Assembly (NCBI RefSeq): GCF_003073135.1
Contig: NZ_PGDQ01000018.1
Span: forward strand, 1 to 64,000
From: Euzebya rosea
Lineage (GTDB): Bacteria > Actinomycetota > Nitriliruptoria > Euzebyales > Euzebyaceae
Reading direction: 5' to 3'
DNA: 64,000 nt
The notes beneath the pieces are model-generated. The model did not search any database. It saw only the letters and a program-made list of their open reading frames with translations, and had not been told where the DNA came from. The position numbers were made by a program, and so were the translations under genes. This document shows, piece by piece, positions 23,692 through 32,054 of this stretch; the stretch's first letter is position 1, and the number at the start of each line of letters is the position of its first letter.

Positions 23692-26247
23692 TCACGATCC
23701 GTTCCACCGGTACACCTCGGCGTACGCGTCGGGGTCGGCGTGGGGGTGGTGGCTGGCGATCTCGTCGAAGACCACGTCGCCATCGTCGGTCACGTCGAGG
23801 CCGATCGAGCAGTTGGACGCTCCGGGCTCGACTTCTCCCAGGTCCGCGCGCTCCATCTCACCCGTCGTGAGGGAGTAGCGGTACACCCCACATCCCGTCG
23901 CCCGATGGTTGACCAGGTCCTCGCTGCCTCGGAAGGCCACCCATGCCCCGTTGTCGGACATCCGGGGGTCACCGAACGACTGCTGATCCGTGACGGGCGA
24001 ACCGTCCAGCCGTCGGCTGAGCAGGATCGTCGTCCCTTCCTGGCGGTCACGCAGGTACATCGCGTTCTCGCGGACCACCTCTCCCGGAATCAAGTCGGTG
24101 GAGTGGCTGGAGAAGGCCACCCATCGGCCGTCCCCGCTGATGCCGCGGATGTCCTCGCCGTTGGTGGCCGTCGTGTTGCCGGTGGTGCCATCTGGAGTGA
24201 CGCTCACGACCTCCAGCGTCCCCGCGAGGGTGTCGAAGACGTAGGTGTCGTGGCCGGTGTTGTCGTCCTCGGGGAGGAGCGGCAGGTCATGGGTGAACGC
24301 CACCCACCTTCCGTCGGCCGAGATGGCGGGCGTGTCGCCGCCGTTGTTGCCCGGGACGGGACTGCCGTCGGCGTCGGCGACCCACGCGACCGTCCCGGTC
24401 GACAGGTCATGGACGAACATGAAGGAGTCGCGGACGTCACCGACCCAGCCGAAGCCCTCGTAGGTGACGACATCGCCGTCGTGGCTGATGTCCAGCCCCC
24501 GGGGACCGACCGGGTTTCCCCGCGTGTCCACGGCCGCCAGAACGGTGGTCCCGGCGTCGAGATCGCGGACGTAGCCGAACGGGCCGGACCCGCTGGCCGT
24601 GGGCTCGGACGTGGCCAACCCGCCGTCCCTCGACACGAACGCGACGTGTCTGCCGCCACCGGCAACGACCGGACCGTCGTGGAACTCGGTGGTGGCCGCG
24701 TCGCCCGGTGTCCCGTCCGGGGCGACGTCGACCAGCTGTGGCACACCATCCACGACCGCCCAGGTGTGCACGGGCCCCGACGGCACGGAGGGCAGGATCC
24801 CACCGTCGCTGACGAATGCGACCACTGATCCGTCGGCGCTGACGGAAGGCGAGTTCCCCCCGACGCCGTTCCCATCGGGATCGGTGGAGAGGAGCTCGAT
24901 CCTGGCCGGGCCGGCGATCACGAAGCCCAACGAGTCCTCCCGAGTCGGTTCCCCCGGGGGTGTCCATCGCAGGTCGAAGGTGCACGGTCCCTCCGGGGTC
25001 CCGATCGTGGGCGAGAGGGTCACCCTCGATCCGTGAAGCGGCTGGACCGAGCTCGTCGCCTCTCCCATGCACGTGCCGGACACCCGCAACGAGGAGGGCT
25101 GGGCGCCGGGAATCGTCACGACGATGGGCTGCCCGGCGGCGACCTCGGAGCCGGCTGGGGGGTCGGCCAACAGGCCGGTGCTGGGCGGCAGGCCCAGCGC
25201 AAGGCGTGCCTCCTCGCACAACGACGGGACGGTGACGCAGGTCAGCCTGACCCCGGTCCCCTCCTGCGCCCACCGGGCGCCGTTGCTGCTGAGGAAGTCG
25301 ATGGTCTCCTGCGGCAGGCTGTCGGTCGACGCCAGCACGATCGGGGCGTCGAACAGCGCCGAGTGTGCGGCGGCGGCGTACCCGCCGGCCCATGCGGTCT
25401 GCTCCTGGCCCTGCACGAGGATCACCTGCGCGGCGTCGTCGGCAGTGGCCGACCCCCGCTTGTCGGCGATGGCGACAGCGGTGGCCGCCCGGCTGGGACC
25501 GGCCAGCCGCTCCACGGTCATGCCCATCCCGACGAGCTCGTCCTCCACGGCCTGGCCGATGGCTGCGGTCCCACCGATGATCTCCACGCGGGTCGCACCG
25601 GAGGTGGCCAGGTAGTCGCGGGTCGGGGCGGTCAGGCGGTCGGTCTCGGTCAGCAGGACCGGCCAGCCCGAGTCCGCTGACATGCCGGCCGCGGCCAGGG
25701 TGTCGGCGAACGCCTGCGTCGGGTCGGTGGCCCCGGGCGCCGCGAAGGCCCTCGCCAGGATGATCGTGTCGGCGTCGGGGGCGTCCTGCGCGGCGATGGC
25801 GATGGCCGTCTCGAAGCGGGACCCGCCGGCGCGGCGTTCGGTGGCCAGGCCCATGGCGGCCAGCTCCGCCTCCACCTCGGGGGCGATCGCCGCGGTGCCG
25901 CCGAGCAGGATCGCCCGCTCCGGGGCCAGCCGATCGATCTCGGCCCGCAGGTCGTCGGGGACCGCCCCCTGGCCGGGGACGAGCAGCAGCGGCTTGTCGG
26001 CCTGCAGGACCCCGGAGGCCAACGAGTCGGCGAACTCGTCGTTGCGGCCCACGACGATGGTCCGGACGGCTGGCAGCGGCGTTGCCTGGCTCAGCGCGAT
26101 GGCGATCTCGACGTTCGGTGGCGTCTCCTCGGTCTTGACGATGGCCAGCGTGTCCGCTGGGAAGCTCGCCTGACCCACCACGGGCGGTGCGCCCGCGAGC
26201 ATCGCCCCGAGCAGCACCACCACAGAACCCACGACACGACCGCGCAC
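23692..26247 (-). CDS. exported protein: CWB2 cell-wall-binding repeats plus WD40/PD40-like propeller
   Basis: An 851-aa secreted protein. GTG at 26247 is chosen: AGGGAGG lies five bases upstream and a signal peptide follows directly (RGRVVGSVVVLLGAMLAGAP). Residues 25-330 hold three CWB2 repeats (GGSRFETAIAIA, AFADTLAAAG, LLGGTAAIAPEVE), which anchor proteins non-covalently to the cell wall. Then comes an Ig-like segment, followed by about six repeats with VSADGSVVAFVSD, ISADGRWVAFTHD and ISGDGRWVAFSSH, the PD40/TolB-type beta-propeller pattern. It probably displays the propeller on the wall. The stop is four bases from the convergent MBOAT gene. Confidence 0.88.
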   Translation of the reverse strand: MRGRVVGSVVVLLGAMLAGAPPVVGQASFPADTLAIVKTEETPPNVEIAIALSQATPLPAVRTIVVGRNDEFADSLASGVLQADKPLLLVPGQGAVPDDLRAEIDRLAPERAILLGGTAAIAPEVEAELAAMGLATERRAGGSRFETAIAIAAQDAPDADTIILARAFAAPGATDPTQAFADTLAAAGMSADSGWPVLLTETDRLTAPTRDYLATSGATRVEIIGGTAAIGQAVEDELVGMGMTVERLAGPSRAATAVAIADKRGSATADDAAQVILVQGQEQTAWAGGYAAAAHSALFDAPIVLASTDSLPQETIDFLSSNGARWAQEGTGVRLTCVTVPSLCEEARLALGLPPSTGLLADPPAGSEVAAGQPIVVTIPGAQPSSLRVSGTCMGEATSSVQPLHGSRVTLSPTIGTPEGPCTFDLRWTPPGEPTREDSLGFVIAGPARIELLSTDPDGNGVGGNSPSVSADGSVVAFVSDGGILPSVPSGPVHTWAVVDGVPQLVDVAPDGTPGDAATTEFHDGPVVAGGGRHVAFVSRDGGLATSEPTASGSGPFGYVRDLDAGTTVLAAVDTRGNPVGPRGLDISHDGDVVTYEGFGWVGDVRDSFMFVHDLSTGTVAWVADADGSPVPGNNGGDTPAISADGRWVAFTHDLPLLPEDDNTGHDTYVFDTLAGTLEVVSVTPDGTTGNTTATNGEDIRGISGDGRWVAFSSHSTDLIPGEVVRENAMYLRDRQEGTTILLSRRLDGSPVTDQQSFGDPRMSDNGAWVAFRGSEDLVNHRATGCGVYRYSLTTGEMERADLGEVEPGASNCSIGLDVTDDGDVVFDEIASHHPHADPDAYAEVYRWNGS

Positions 26248-26349
26248 GTGACCCTCCCTGGAACGGGCCGACGCGCCGACGCGCCGACTGCCTGCGCAGC
26301 CTAGTCCCGGATCAGCTCCCGCCGCGGGGCGAACGTGTCTTGTCACCCA

Positions 26350-27501
26350 TCAGAACCCGAGGTCTCGGCTGATCAGCAGCTTCATGATCTCGTTGGAGCC
26401 GGCCCAGATGCGGGTGACGCGGGCGTCGGCCCACGCGCGGGCGGCGCGGTACTCGGCCATGAACCCGTAGCCGCCGTGCAGCTGGACGCAGGCGTCGAGG
26501 ATCTCGTTCTGCACGTCGGCGGTCCACCACTTGGCCTTCGCCGCGTCGACCGACGTCAGCTGGCCCTCGGCGTGGGCGGCGATGCACTGGTCGACGAACG
26601 CCTGGGTCACCTCGGCCCTGGTGACCAGCTCGGCCAGCAGGAAGGCGTTGTGCTGGAACCGCCCGATCGGCTGGCCGAAGGCCTCGCGCTCCTTGGCGTA
26701 GGCGATGGTCTCCTCGAGGATCCAGCGGGCGTGGGACAGGTTCTGCACCGCCGCCCCGACCCGTTCCTGCGGCAGCCGCTCCATCATGTGCACGAAGCCG
26801 CGACCCTCCTCCCCGATCAGGTTGTCCACGGGGACCCGGCAGTCGCTGAACGACAGCTCGGCGGTGTCGGCCTCGTGCTGGCCGACCTTCTCCAGCATCC
26901 GGCCGGGCGCGAAGCCGGGGGTGTCCTTGGGGACCACGATCAGGCTGATCCCACGCGAGGACGAGGCGTCGGGGTCGGTGCGGCAGGCCACGATCACGAG
27001 GTCGGCGGTCCGCCCGTTGGTGATGAAGGTCTTCGACCCGTTGATGACCCACTCGTCGCCGTCGCGGACCGCGGTGGTCCGCAGCGCCGCGAGGTCGCTG
27101 CCGCCGCCGGGTTCGGTCATGGCGATGGCGGTGACCAGCTCGCCGGTGCAGAACCCCGGCAGCCAGCGGGCCTTCTGCTCCTCCGTGGTCAGCTCGACCA
27201 GGTACGGCGCGCAGATGTCGAAGTGGATCGACAGCATGGACGCGCAGGCGATGGAGGCCCGGGCCAGCTCCTCGCTGAGCACGGCGGCGAAGCGCCAGTC
27301 GTCGGCCCCTCCCCCGCCGAACCGTTCGGGGACCTCCAGGCCGAGGAGCCCCTGCTTGCCGGCCTCCAGCCACACGTCCCGCGCCAGCGCATGGTCGGCG
27401 GCGAACTCCTCCATCCGGTCCATGACGTGGCGGTCGACGAACGTCCGTGCCACGTCACGGAAGGCGTCGTGGTCCTCGGTGTAGACGGTGCGGCGCAGCA
27501 T
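26350..27501 (-). CDS. acyl-CoA dehydrogenase
   Basis: A 383-aa flavoprotein of normal length. Motifs are FAAVLSEELARAS, AIAMTEPGGGSDLA (FAD loop), WVINGSKTFITNG, LHGGYGFMAEYRAARAW and RIWAGSNEIMKLLISR. It performs the first oxidation of acyl-CoA chains. The C-terminal position that holds the catalytic Glu in medium-chain enzymes is Ala (WAGSNE), so the base should come from helix G as in long-chain or isovaleryl types. It stands alone, without an adjacent ETF or hydratase. Confidence 0.93.
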   Translation of the reverse strand: MLRRTVYTEDHDAFRDVARTFVDRHVMDRMEEFAADHALARDVWLEAGKQGLLGLEVPERFGGGGADDWRFAAVLSEELARASIACASMLSIHFDICAPYLVELTTEEQKARWLPGFCTGELVTAIAMTEPGGGSDLAALRTTAVRDGDEWVINGSKTFITNGRTADLVIVACRTDPDASSSRGISLIVVPKDTPGFAPGRMLEKVGQHEADTAELSFSDCRVPVDNLIGEEGRGFVHMMERLPQERVGAAVQNLSHARWILEETIAYAKEREAFGQPIGRFQHNAFLLAELVTRAEVTQAFVDQCIAAHAEGQLTSVDAAKAKWWTADVQNEILDACVQLHGGYGFMAEYRAARAWADARVTRIWAGSNEIMKLLISRDLGF

Positions 27502-27607
27502 GGCGTCAGCCTAGGCCCGCGCGATCCGCGACGCCCATCGCCCTTTTCACGAGTGCACGAGCGGCGTACGGTTGACCCAGGAGCACACAACCGAAGAGGT
27601 GGTCGCC

Positions 27608-28033
27608 ATGCCCAGGTATCTCGTCGTCGCGAACCTGACGCTGGGGGGTGAGCACCTGCTGGATGTCCTGCGCGAACGTGCGGAGGATCCCGAGGCACGG
27701 TTCCACGTCCTCGTGCCCACGTCCGCCGCACCTGACGGCTTCCACGTGCACGACGAGGAGGAGGCCACCATCGACGCCCACCGGCGGCTGAAGGAGTCCA
27801 TGCGACGCTTCGGCGAGCTCGGCGTCAAGGAGGTCACCGGTGAGCTCGGGAGCTCCCGCCCCAACGACGCCATCGGCGACGTGATCCGGGCCAACAGCCA
27901 CGACACGTTCGACGAGATCATCCTGTCGACGTTGCCGGCCGGCCCGTCGAAGTGGATCGCGATGGACCTGCCGCATCGCGTCGAACGTGCCCACGGCATC
28001 CCGCTGACCCACGTCGAGGCACCCAAGAGCTGA
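27608..28033 (+). CDS. small universal-stress-protein-like protein
   Basis: A 141-aa cytoplasmic protein beginning MPRYLVVANLTLGGEHLLD, with strand-helix alternation and FDEIILSTLPAGPSKWIAMDLPHRV near the end, the pattern of a USP-like Rossmann domain. The ATP-binding GxxG motif is not clearly present. ATG at 27608 has AGAGGTGG six bases upstream; the longer frame from 27572 is rejected. It may be co-transcribed with the exported hydrolase 78 bases downstream. Confidence 0.75.
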   Translation: MPRYLVVANLTLGGEHLLDVLRERAEDPEARFHVLVPTSAAPDGFHVHDEEEATIDAHRRLKESMRRFGELGVKEVTGELGSSRPNDAIGDVIRANSHDTFDEIILSTLPAGPSKWIAMDLPHRVERAHGIPLTHVEAPKS

Positions 28034-28111
28034 TCGGCCAGCGGGCAGGAGAACGACCCGCCGACGGCGAACTCCCCGGACGACCCCCGTCGTCCCGAGG
28101 AGCTTGCCCTG

Positions 28112-29836
28112 ATGTCGTCGTCCATCCGTCCTGCCGTCGCCGGCCTCGTGACCGTCGTGCTGGCGCTCGCCCTGGCCCTGGCCGGGTTGCAGCCCACGCC
28201 CGCGGCGGCTGCCGTCGCGGAGCCGGTGTGGACGCAGACCACGATCGAGACCCCCGACGGCATCACGCTGCTGACCGACGTGCTGCACCCGGCGGACATG
28301 CCGGCCGAGGCCGGTCCGCGGCCCGTCCTGCTGATCGTCAGCCCGTACCTGGGTGACGAGGGCGGCACCGACTGGTCCAAGCGGTTCACCGACTTCTACT
28401 ACGGCACCTACGACGGCCAGGGGCTGTTCGCCAACGGCTGGTCGGTGGTGCAGGTCCACACCCGCGGCACGTCCGGCTCGACCGGCTGCCTGGACATCCT
28501 GGGCCTCGGCGAGCAGACCGACATCGTCACCGCGGTCGAGTGGGTCGACGACCAGCCGTGGGCCGACGGCATCGCGATGTACGGCAAGTCCTACGACGCC
28601 AACACCGGCGCCGCCGCGCTCGCCAACCGCCCGCGGGGCCTGGACGCCGTCATCGCCCAGGCGATCGGACCCGACCGGTACCGCGCCACCCACAACGACC
28701 GGGTCCGCCTGCTGCAGTCCCTCGCCTACCCCGCGACGTACCGGGTGAGCGGCGAGGCGAACATGTCGACCTCCAGCGACCCCGAGTACGCCCTCAACGC
28801 GCTGACCCACACCGCCTACTGCTCGCCGGACGAGGTCAACCACTTCCGCGACGACGAGACCATCCCGTTCTGGACGATCCGCGACTTCCCCGAGCGGGCG
28901 AAGGGCGCCACGATCCCGACGTTCATCACCGCTGGGTACCTCGACAACGCCACCAACATCGGCGGCGGGGCACTGGACCTGTTCAACGCGCTGGAGGGCC
29001 CCAAGCACCTGTGGATCGGGTGGTGGGACCACGTCCGCGGCAACGACACCATCGGCACCTGCGACCAGTACACCGAGGACTGCACGTTCGCGATGGGCCG
29101 CGACTCCTGGTTCGCCGAGACCACCGCGTTCCTGGAGCGCCACGTCAAGGGCACGCCGCTGGCCGAGCTGCCGGACTACCCCGACTACGCCGTGGCCGCC
29201 CAGACCTCCGACGGCACCTGGCGCAGCGAGGACAGCCTGCCGGCCGCCGACACGATCCGGACCGACATGGCCCTGCGCGGCGGCGTGTACGTCGACAACG
29301 GCACCGGCCGCGGCTCCAACGACTCCGGCCTGGGCGCCGGCGGTCTCGTGTCCACCGGGTCGCTGACCGATGGCGTCTGGACCTTCGGCCAGCCGGTCAC
29401 CACCCGGACGCAGCTGGCCGGCATCCCCGTCGCCACGATGCTGATCGACCCGACGCTGCCCCGCGCCAACGTCGTGGTGAACCTCTACGACGTCGACGGC
29501 GCCGGCCGAGCCACGATGATCACCCGCGGCGCCGGCATGGTCGACACCGAGGGCGAGGAGGTCATCCGCATGTGGCCGACCGACTGGGTCCTCGAGCCCG
29601 GCCACCGGCTGGCTGTCCGGGTCTCCGACGCCAACACCGAGAACTACATCCACGTCCCCACCAACGCCGAGGTGCAGGTCGTCAGCGGCCGTGTCGAGCT
29701 GCCGATGCTGCCGGGCGCCAGGGTCAGCGACCTCGCAGGCGAGCCGGCACCCCGGCTGCTGTCCTACCAGCAGCGCGCCCCCTTCGACGTCTCGTCCCAG
29801 CTGGTGGCCCAGACGCTCTCGTCGTTCCTGCGCTGA
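28112..29836 (+). CDS. exported CocE/NonD-type alpha/beta hydrolase (X-Pro peptidase-like)
   Basis: A 574-aa protein with a signal peptide of about 35 residues (AGLVTVVLALALALAGL...). The hydrolase domain carries the nucleophile in AMYGKSYDANTG, the acid in ITAGYLDNATN and the histidine in IGWWDHVRG. The C-terminal 220 residues form the jelly-roll domain of the PepX/CocE family (VATMLIDPTLPRANVVVNLY). It hydrolyses esters or amides outside the membrane; substrate unknown. Followed after 93 bases by the DUF459 SGNH gene on the same strand. Confidence 0.9.
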   Translation: MSSSIRPAVAGLVTVVLALALALAGLQPTPAAAAVAEPVWTQTTIETPDGITLLTDVLHPADMPAEAGPRPVLLIVSPYLGDEGGTDWSKRFTDFYYGTYDGQGLFANGWSVVQVHTRGTSGSTGCLDILGLGEQTDIVTAVEWVDDQPWADGIAMYGKSYDANTGAAALANRPRGLDAVIAQAIGPDRYRATHNDRVRLLQSLAYPATYRVSGEANMSTSSDPEYALNALTHTAYCSPDEVNHFRDDETIPFWTIRDFPERAKGATIPTFITAGYLDNATNIGGGALDLFNALEGPKHLWIGWWDHVRGNDTIGTCDQYTEDCTFAMGRDSWFAETTAFLERHVKGTPLAELPDYPDYAVAAQTSDGTWRSEDSLPAADTIRTDMALRGGVYVDNGTGRGSNDSGLGAGGLVSTGSLTDGVWTFGQPVTTRTQLAGIPVATMLIDPTLPRANVVVNLYDVDGAGRATMITRGAGMVDTEGEEVIRMWPTDWVLEPGHRLAVRVSDANTENYIHVPTNAEVQVVSGRVELPMLPGARVSDLAGEPAPRLLSYQQRAPFDVSSQLVAQTLSSFLR

Positions 29837-29929
29837 CCGGTCGGCTGGGGCCGTCCGGGCCGTCGGGCGCGGGCGGCCCGTCGCCGCTGCTTGGCGGTCG
29901 GCGGACAGGGCCGTACGGTCGGGGCCAAC

Positions 29930-31099
29930 ATGGCAGCCGGGACCACCGCCCAGCCCGGCCGGCAACGCCGGTCGCTCCCACGGCTGCCCCGCAGCTACGC
30001 GCGCGAGGTCGGTGACCCTGCGCGTCGGACGATGGCGGCCGGCCGTGCGCTGCTGGTCATCATCATCGCCCTCCTCCTCGGTGGGCTGCTGAACGTGACG
30101 GCGCTGACGGAGGCCGCCGACCGGCAGCCCCCGAGCCTCAAGCGCGACATCTCCCAGGTGCTGGTCTGGCCGTTCGAGCAGATCAGCGGCCTGCTGGGGC
30201 TGGACCAGCCCCGCCAGCTGCTGGCCGAGCGGCTGGGCCGCGACGCCGACGCGGGCACGGGCGGCGGCACCGGGACCTCCATCGCGGCCGCCGGTGCGCA
30301 GGCCGAGGCCCAGGCCGGGGACGCCCTGGGTGCGGCCGCCGCGCTGGCCGGTCGCGAGGCGATCGACACGGCGCTGGGGAACGCCGTCGCCATCCCCGAG
30401 GCCGGCGAGTCCCTGGAGGACCAGCCGACCCTGAGCGGCCGACTGGAGGGCCCGTTCACCGAGGCCGAGCCGCTGGTCGTCGGCGTGATCGGCGACTCGC
30501 TGACCGAGCAGATCGGTCCCACGCTGATCCAGCGGCTGGGACGGCCGGGGGTGCCCGGCGAGGCGTTCCACGACTTCACCTACTCCTCCGGCCTGTCCCG
30601 TCCGGACTTCTACGACTGGCCGGCCCGTGCGGCGCAGCTGATGGCGGAGGAGGACCCCGACATCTGGGTCGTCATGGTGGGCGCCAACGACGGCCAGGAC
30701 GTGATCGACGACGACGGCCAGTTCCGGCAGCTCGGCACCGACGAGTGGGAAGCGATCTACCGGTCGCGCATCGGCGGGCTGATGGACCAGCTGACCGTCG
30801 ACGGCCGGGCGGTCATCTGGATCGGCCAGCCGGTGATGCGCGACACCGAGTTCGACGAGCGCATGGAGTACCTGTCCGGCCTGTACCAGTCCGAGGCCGC
30901 CGAGCGGGCCTACGTGTCCTTCGTCGACGCGCGGCGGGTCTTCGCGGCGGAGGACGGGCGGTACGCCGACTACCTGCCGGCCGGTGACGGATCGCTCAGC
31001 CAGATGCGCCTGGGAGACGGCATCCACCTGACCCGCTCCGGCGCCGAGCGCCTGGTCAGCCAGATCCTGCCGTTGCTGCCGATCGAGACCGGCGGCTGA
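29930..31099 (+). CDS. DUF459-type SGNH hydrolase, membrane-anchored
   Basis: A 389-aa protein with a basic N-terminus and one membrane anchor (ALLVIIIALLLGGLL) near residue 45. The extracytoplasmic SGNH domain shows VGVIGDSLTEQIG (block I Ser), WVVMVGANDGQ (block III Asn) and RLGDGIHLTRSGAERL (block V Asp/His). DUF459 proteins accompany MBOAT acyltransferases and act as esterases or acyl carriers on surface glycans. The start is MAAGTTAQ at 29930; 29891 is possible. An Ala/Gly-rich linker (100-150) separates anchor and catalytic domain. Confidence 0.88.
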   Translation: MAAGTTAQPGRQRRSLPRLPRSYAREVGDPARRTMAAGRALLVIIIALLLGGLLNVTALTEAADRQPPSLKRDISQVLVWPFEQISGLLGLDQPRQLLAERLGRDADAGTGGGTGTSIAAAGAQAEAQAGDALGAAAALAGREAIDTALGNAVAIPEAGESLEDQPTLSGRLEGPFTEAEPLVVGVIGDSLTEQIGPTLIQRLGRPGVPGEAFHDFTYSSGLSRPDFYDWPARAAQLMAEEDPDIWVVMVGANDGQDVIDDDGQFRQLGTDEWEAIYRSRIGGLMDQLTVDGRAVIWIGQPVMRDTEFDERMEYLSGLYQSEAAERAYVSFVDARRVFAAEDGRYADYLPAGDGSLSQMRLGDGIHLTRSGAERLVSQILPLLPIETGG

Positions 31100-31123
31100 C
31101 CAGCTGTCACCGGGCGGCGGGGG

Positions 31124-31984
31124 TCACGCGCCGAGGATGTGGCCGACCGCGAGCGCGAACCCGGGGGCCTTCCACGTGACGATGCCGGCGACCAGGGCCA
31201 GGCCGGCGAGCCTGAGGGTGCGCCTGGTCCCCTCCTGCAGCGGGATCACGCCGCGACGACGCAGGACGACCCCGAGTCCGCTGGCCGTCAGCAGCTCGGT
31301 CAGGAGCAGCAGGTCCGGCAGGACCAGCATCGCCAGCGGGACGTACGGCAGCCACGCCCGGACGGGTCGCATCGCCGGCAGGGGGACGGCCTGCGACAAC
31401 CGCGCGTGCACGACGGCCAGGACGGCGCCCGAGATGACCGCGATGGCGACGAACAGGGCCACGGCGACCCCGGCATGTCCGACGGTCGCGAACACCGGGT
31501 TGTCGGGACGCAACGGGTCGACCAGCGGCCCGACGACGACGAGGACCGCAGCGCCGACCAGCGCGCCGCCCCGCCAGCCGTCGGGCAGCAGCCGACGGAG
31601 GAGGGCATGAACCAGGGCGAGCAGCAACCCGGCCACCAGCCCGCCGAACACGACGACGACCAGCGTGCCCTCGACGGTGATGGTCCCCATCTCGGTGCCG
31701 GTCTCGATGGGGCGACCGCTTCCGTCGGGCCCGGCCAGCACGGCCAGCGCCCGCATCACCAGCCGGGCCGCCGGGCCGATCAGGAGCAGCCCGACCAGCG
31801 CCCCGGCCAGGACCATCAGCGCCGCCTCGCGGAAGATCCGTCGGGCGATGGGGACGCCTGCCCGGAGCCGGCGGGCAGGCATGGGGGCGGCGTACCATCC
31901 AGCCCGGTACTCCACCGCGCGCCAGCGGACCCCCGCCGCCAGCGCCAGGAGGACGATGGCGCCGCATCCGCTCATCAGCACCAT
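31124..31984 (-). CDS. multi-span membrane protein
   Basis: A 286-aa protein with seven or so hydrophobic segments (for example EAALMVLAGALVGLLLIG, GTLVVVVFGGLVAGLLLAL, ALVGAAVLVVVGPLV, VALFVAIAVISGAVL). No family recognised and no transporter motif seen. Hydrophilic loops are short. It is convergent with the SGNH gene and follows the VanW gene on the same strand after 70 bases. Confidence 0.75.
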   Translation of the reverse strand: MVLMSGCGAIVLLALAAGVRWRAVEYRAGWYAAPMPARRLRAGVPIARRIFREAALMVLAGALVGLLLIGPAARLVMRALAVLAGPDGSGRPIETGTEMGTITVEGTLVVVVFGGLVAGLLLALVHALLRRLLPDGWRGGALVGAAVLVVVGPLVDPLRPDNPVFATVGHAGVAVALFVAIAVISGAVLAVVHARLSQAVPLPAMRPVRAWLPYVPLAMLVLPDLLLLTELLTASGLGVVLRRRGVIPLQEGTRRTLRLAGLALVAGIVTWKAPGFALAVGHILGA

Positions 31985-32054
31985 GGGTCGAGCATGCGCT
32001 CCTGCCCGCTCGGGGACAAGGACGCGCTCGGCTCCTCGGTGGGTCGGAGTCGGC

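Noticed and set aside
27506-31027. 1173-residue open frame on the minus strand
   Set aside because: It lies opposite the USP-like, CocE-like and DUF459 genes, has repetitive Gly/Arg/Val composition and no motif. It is a by-product of high GC.
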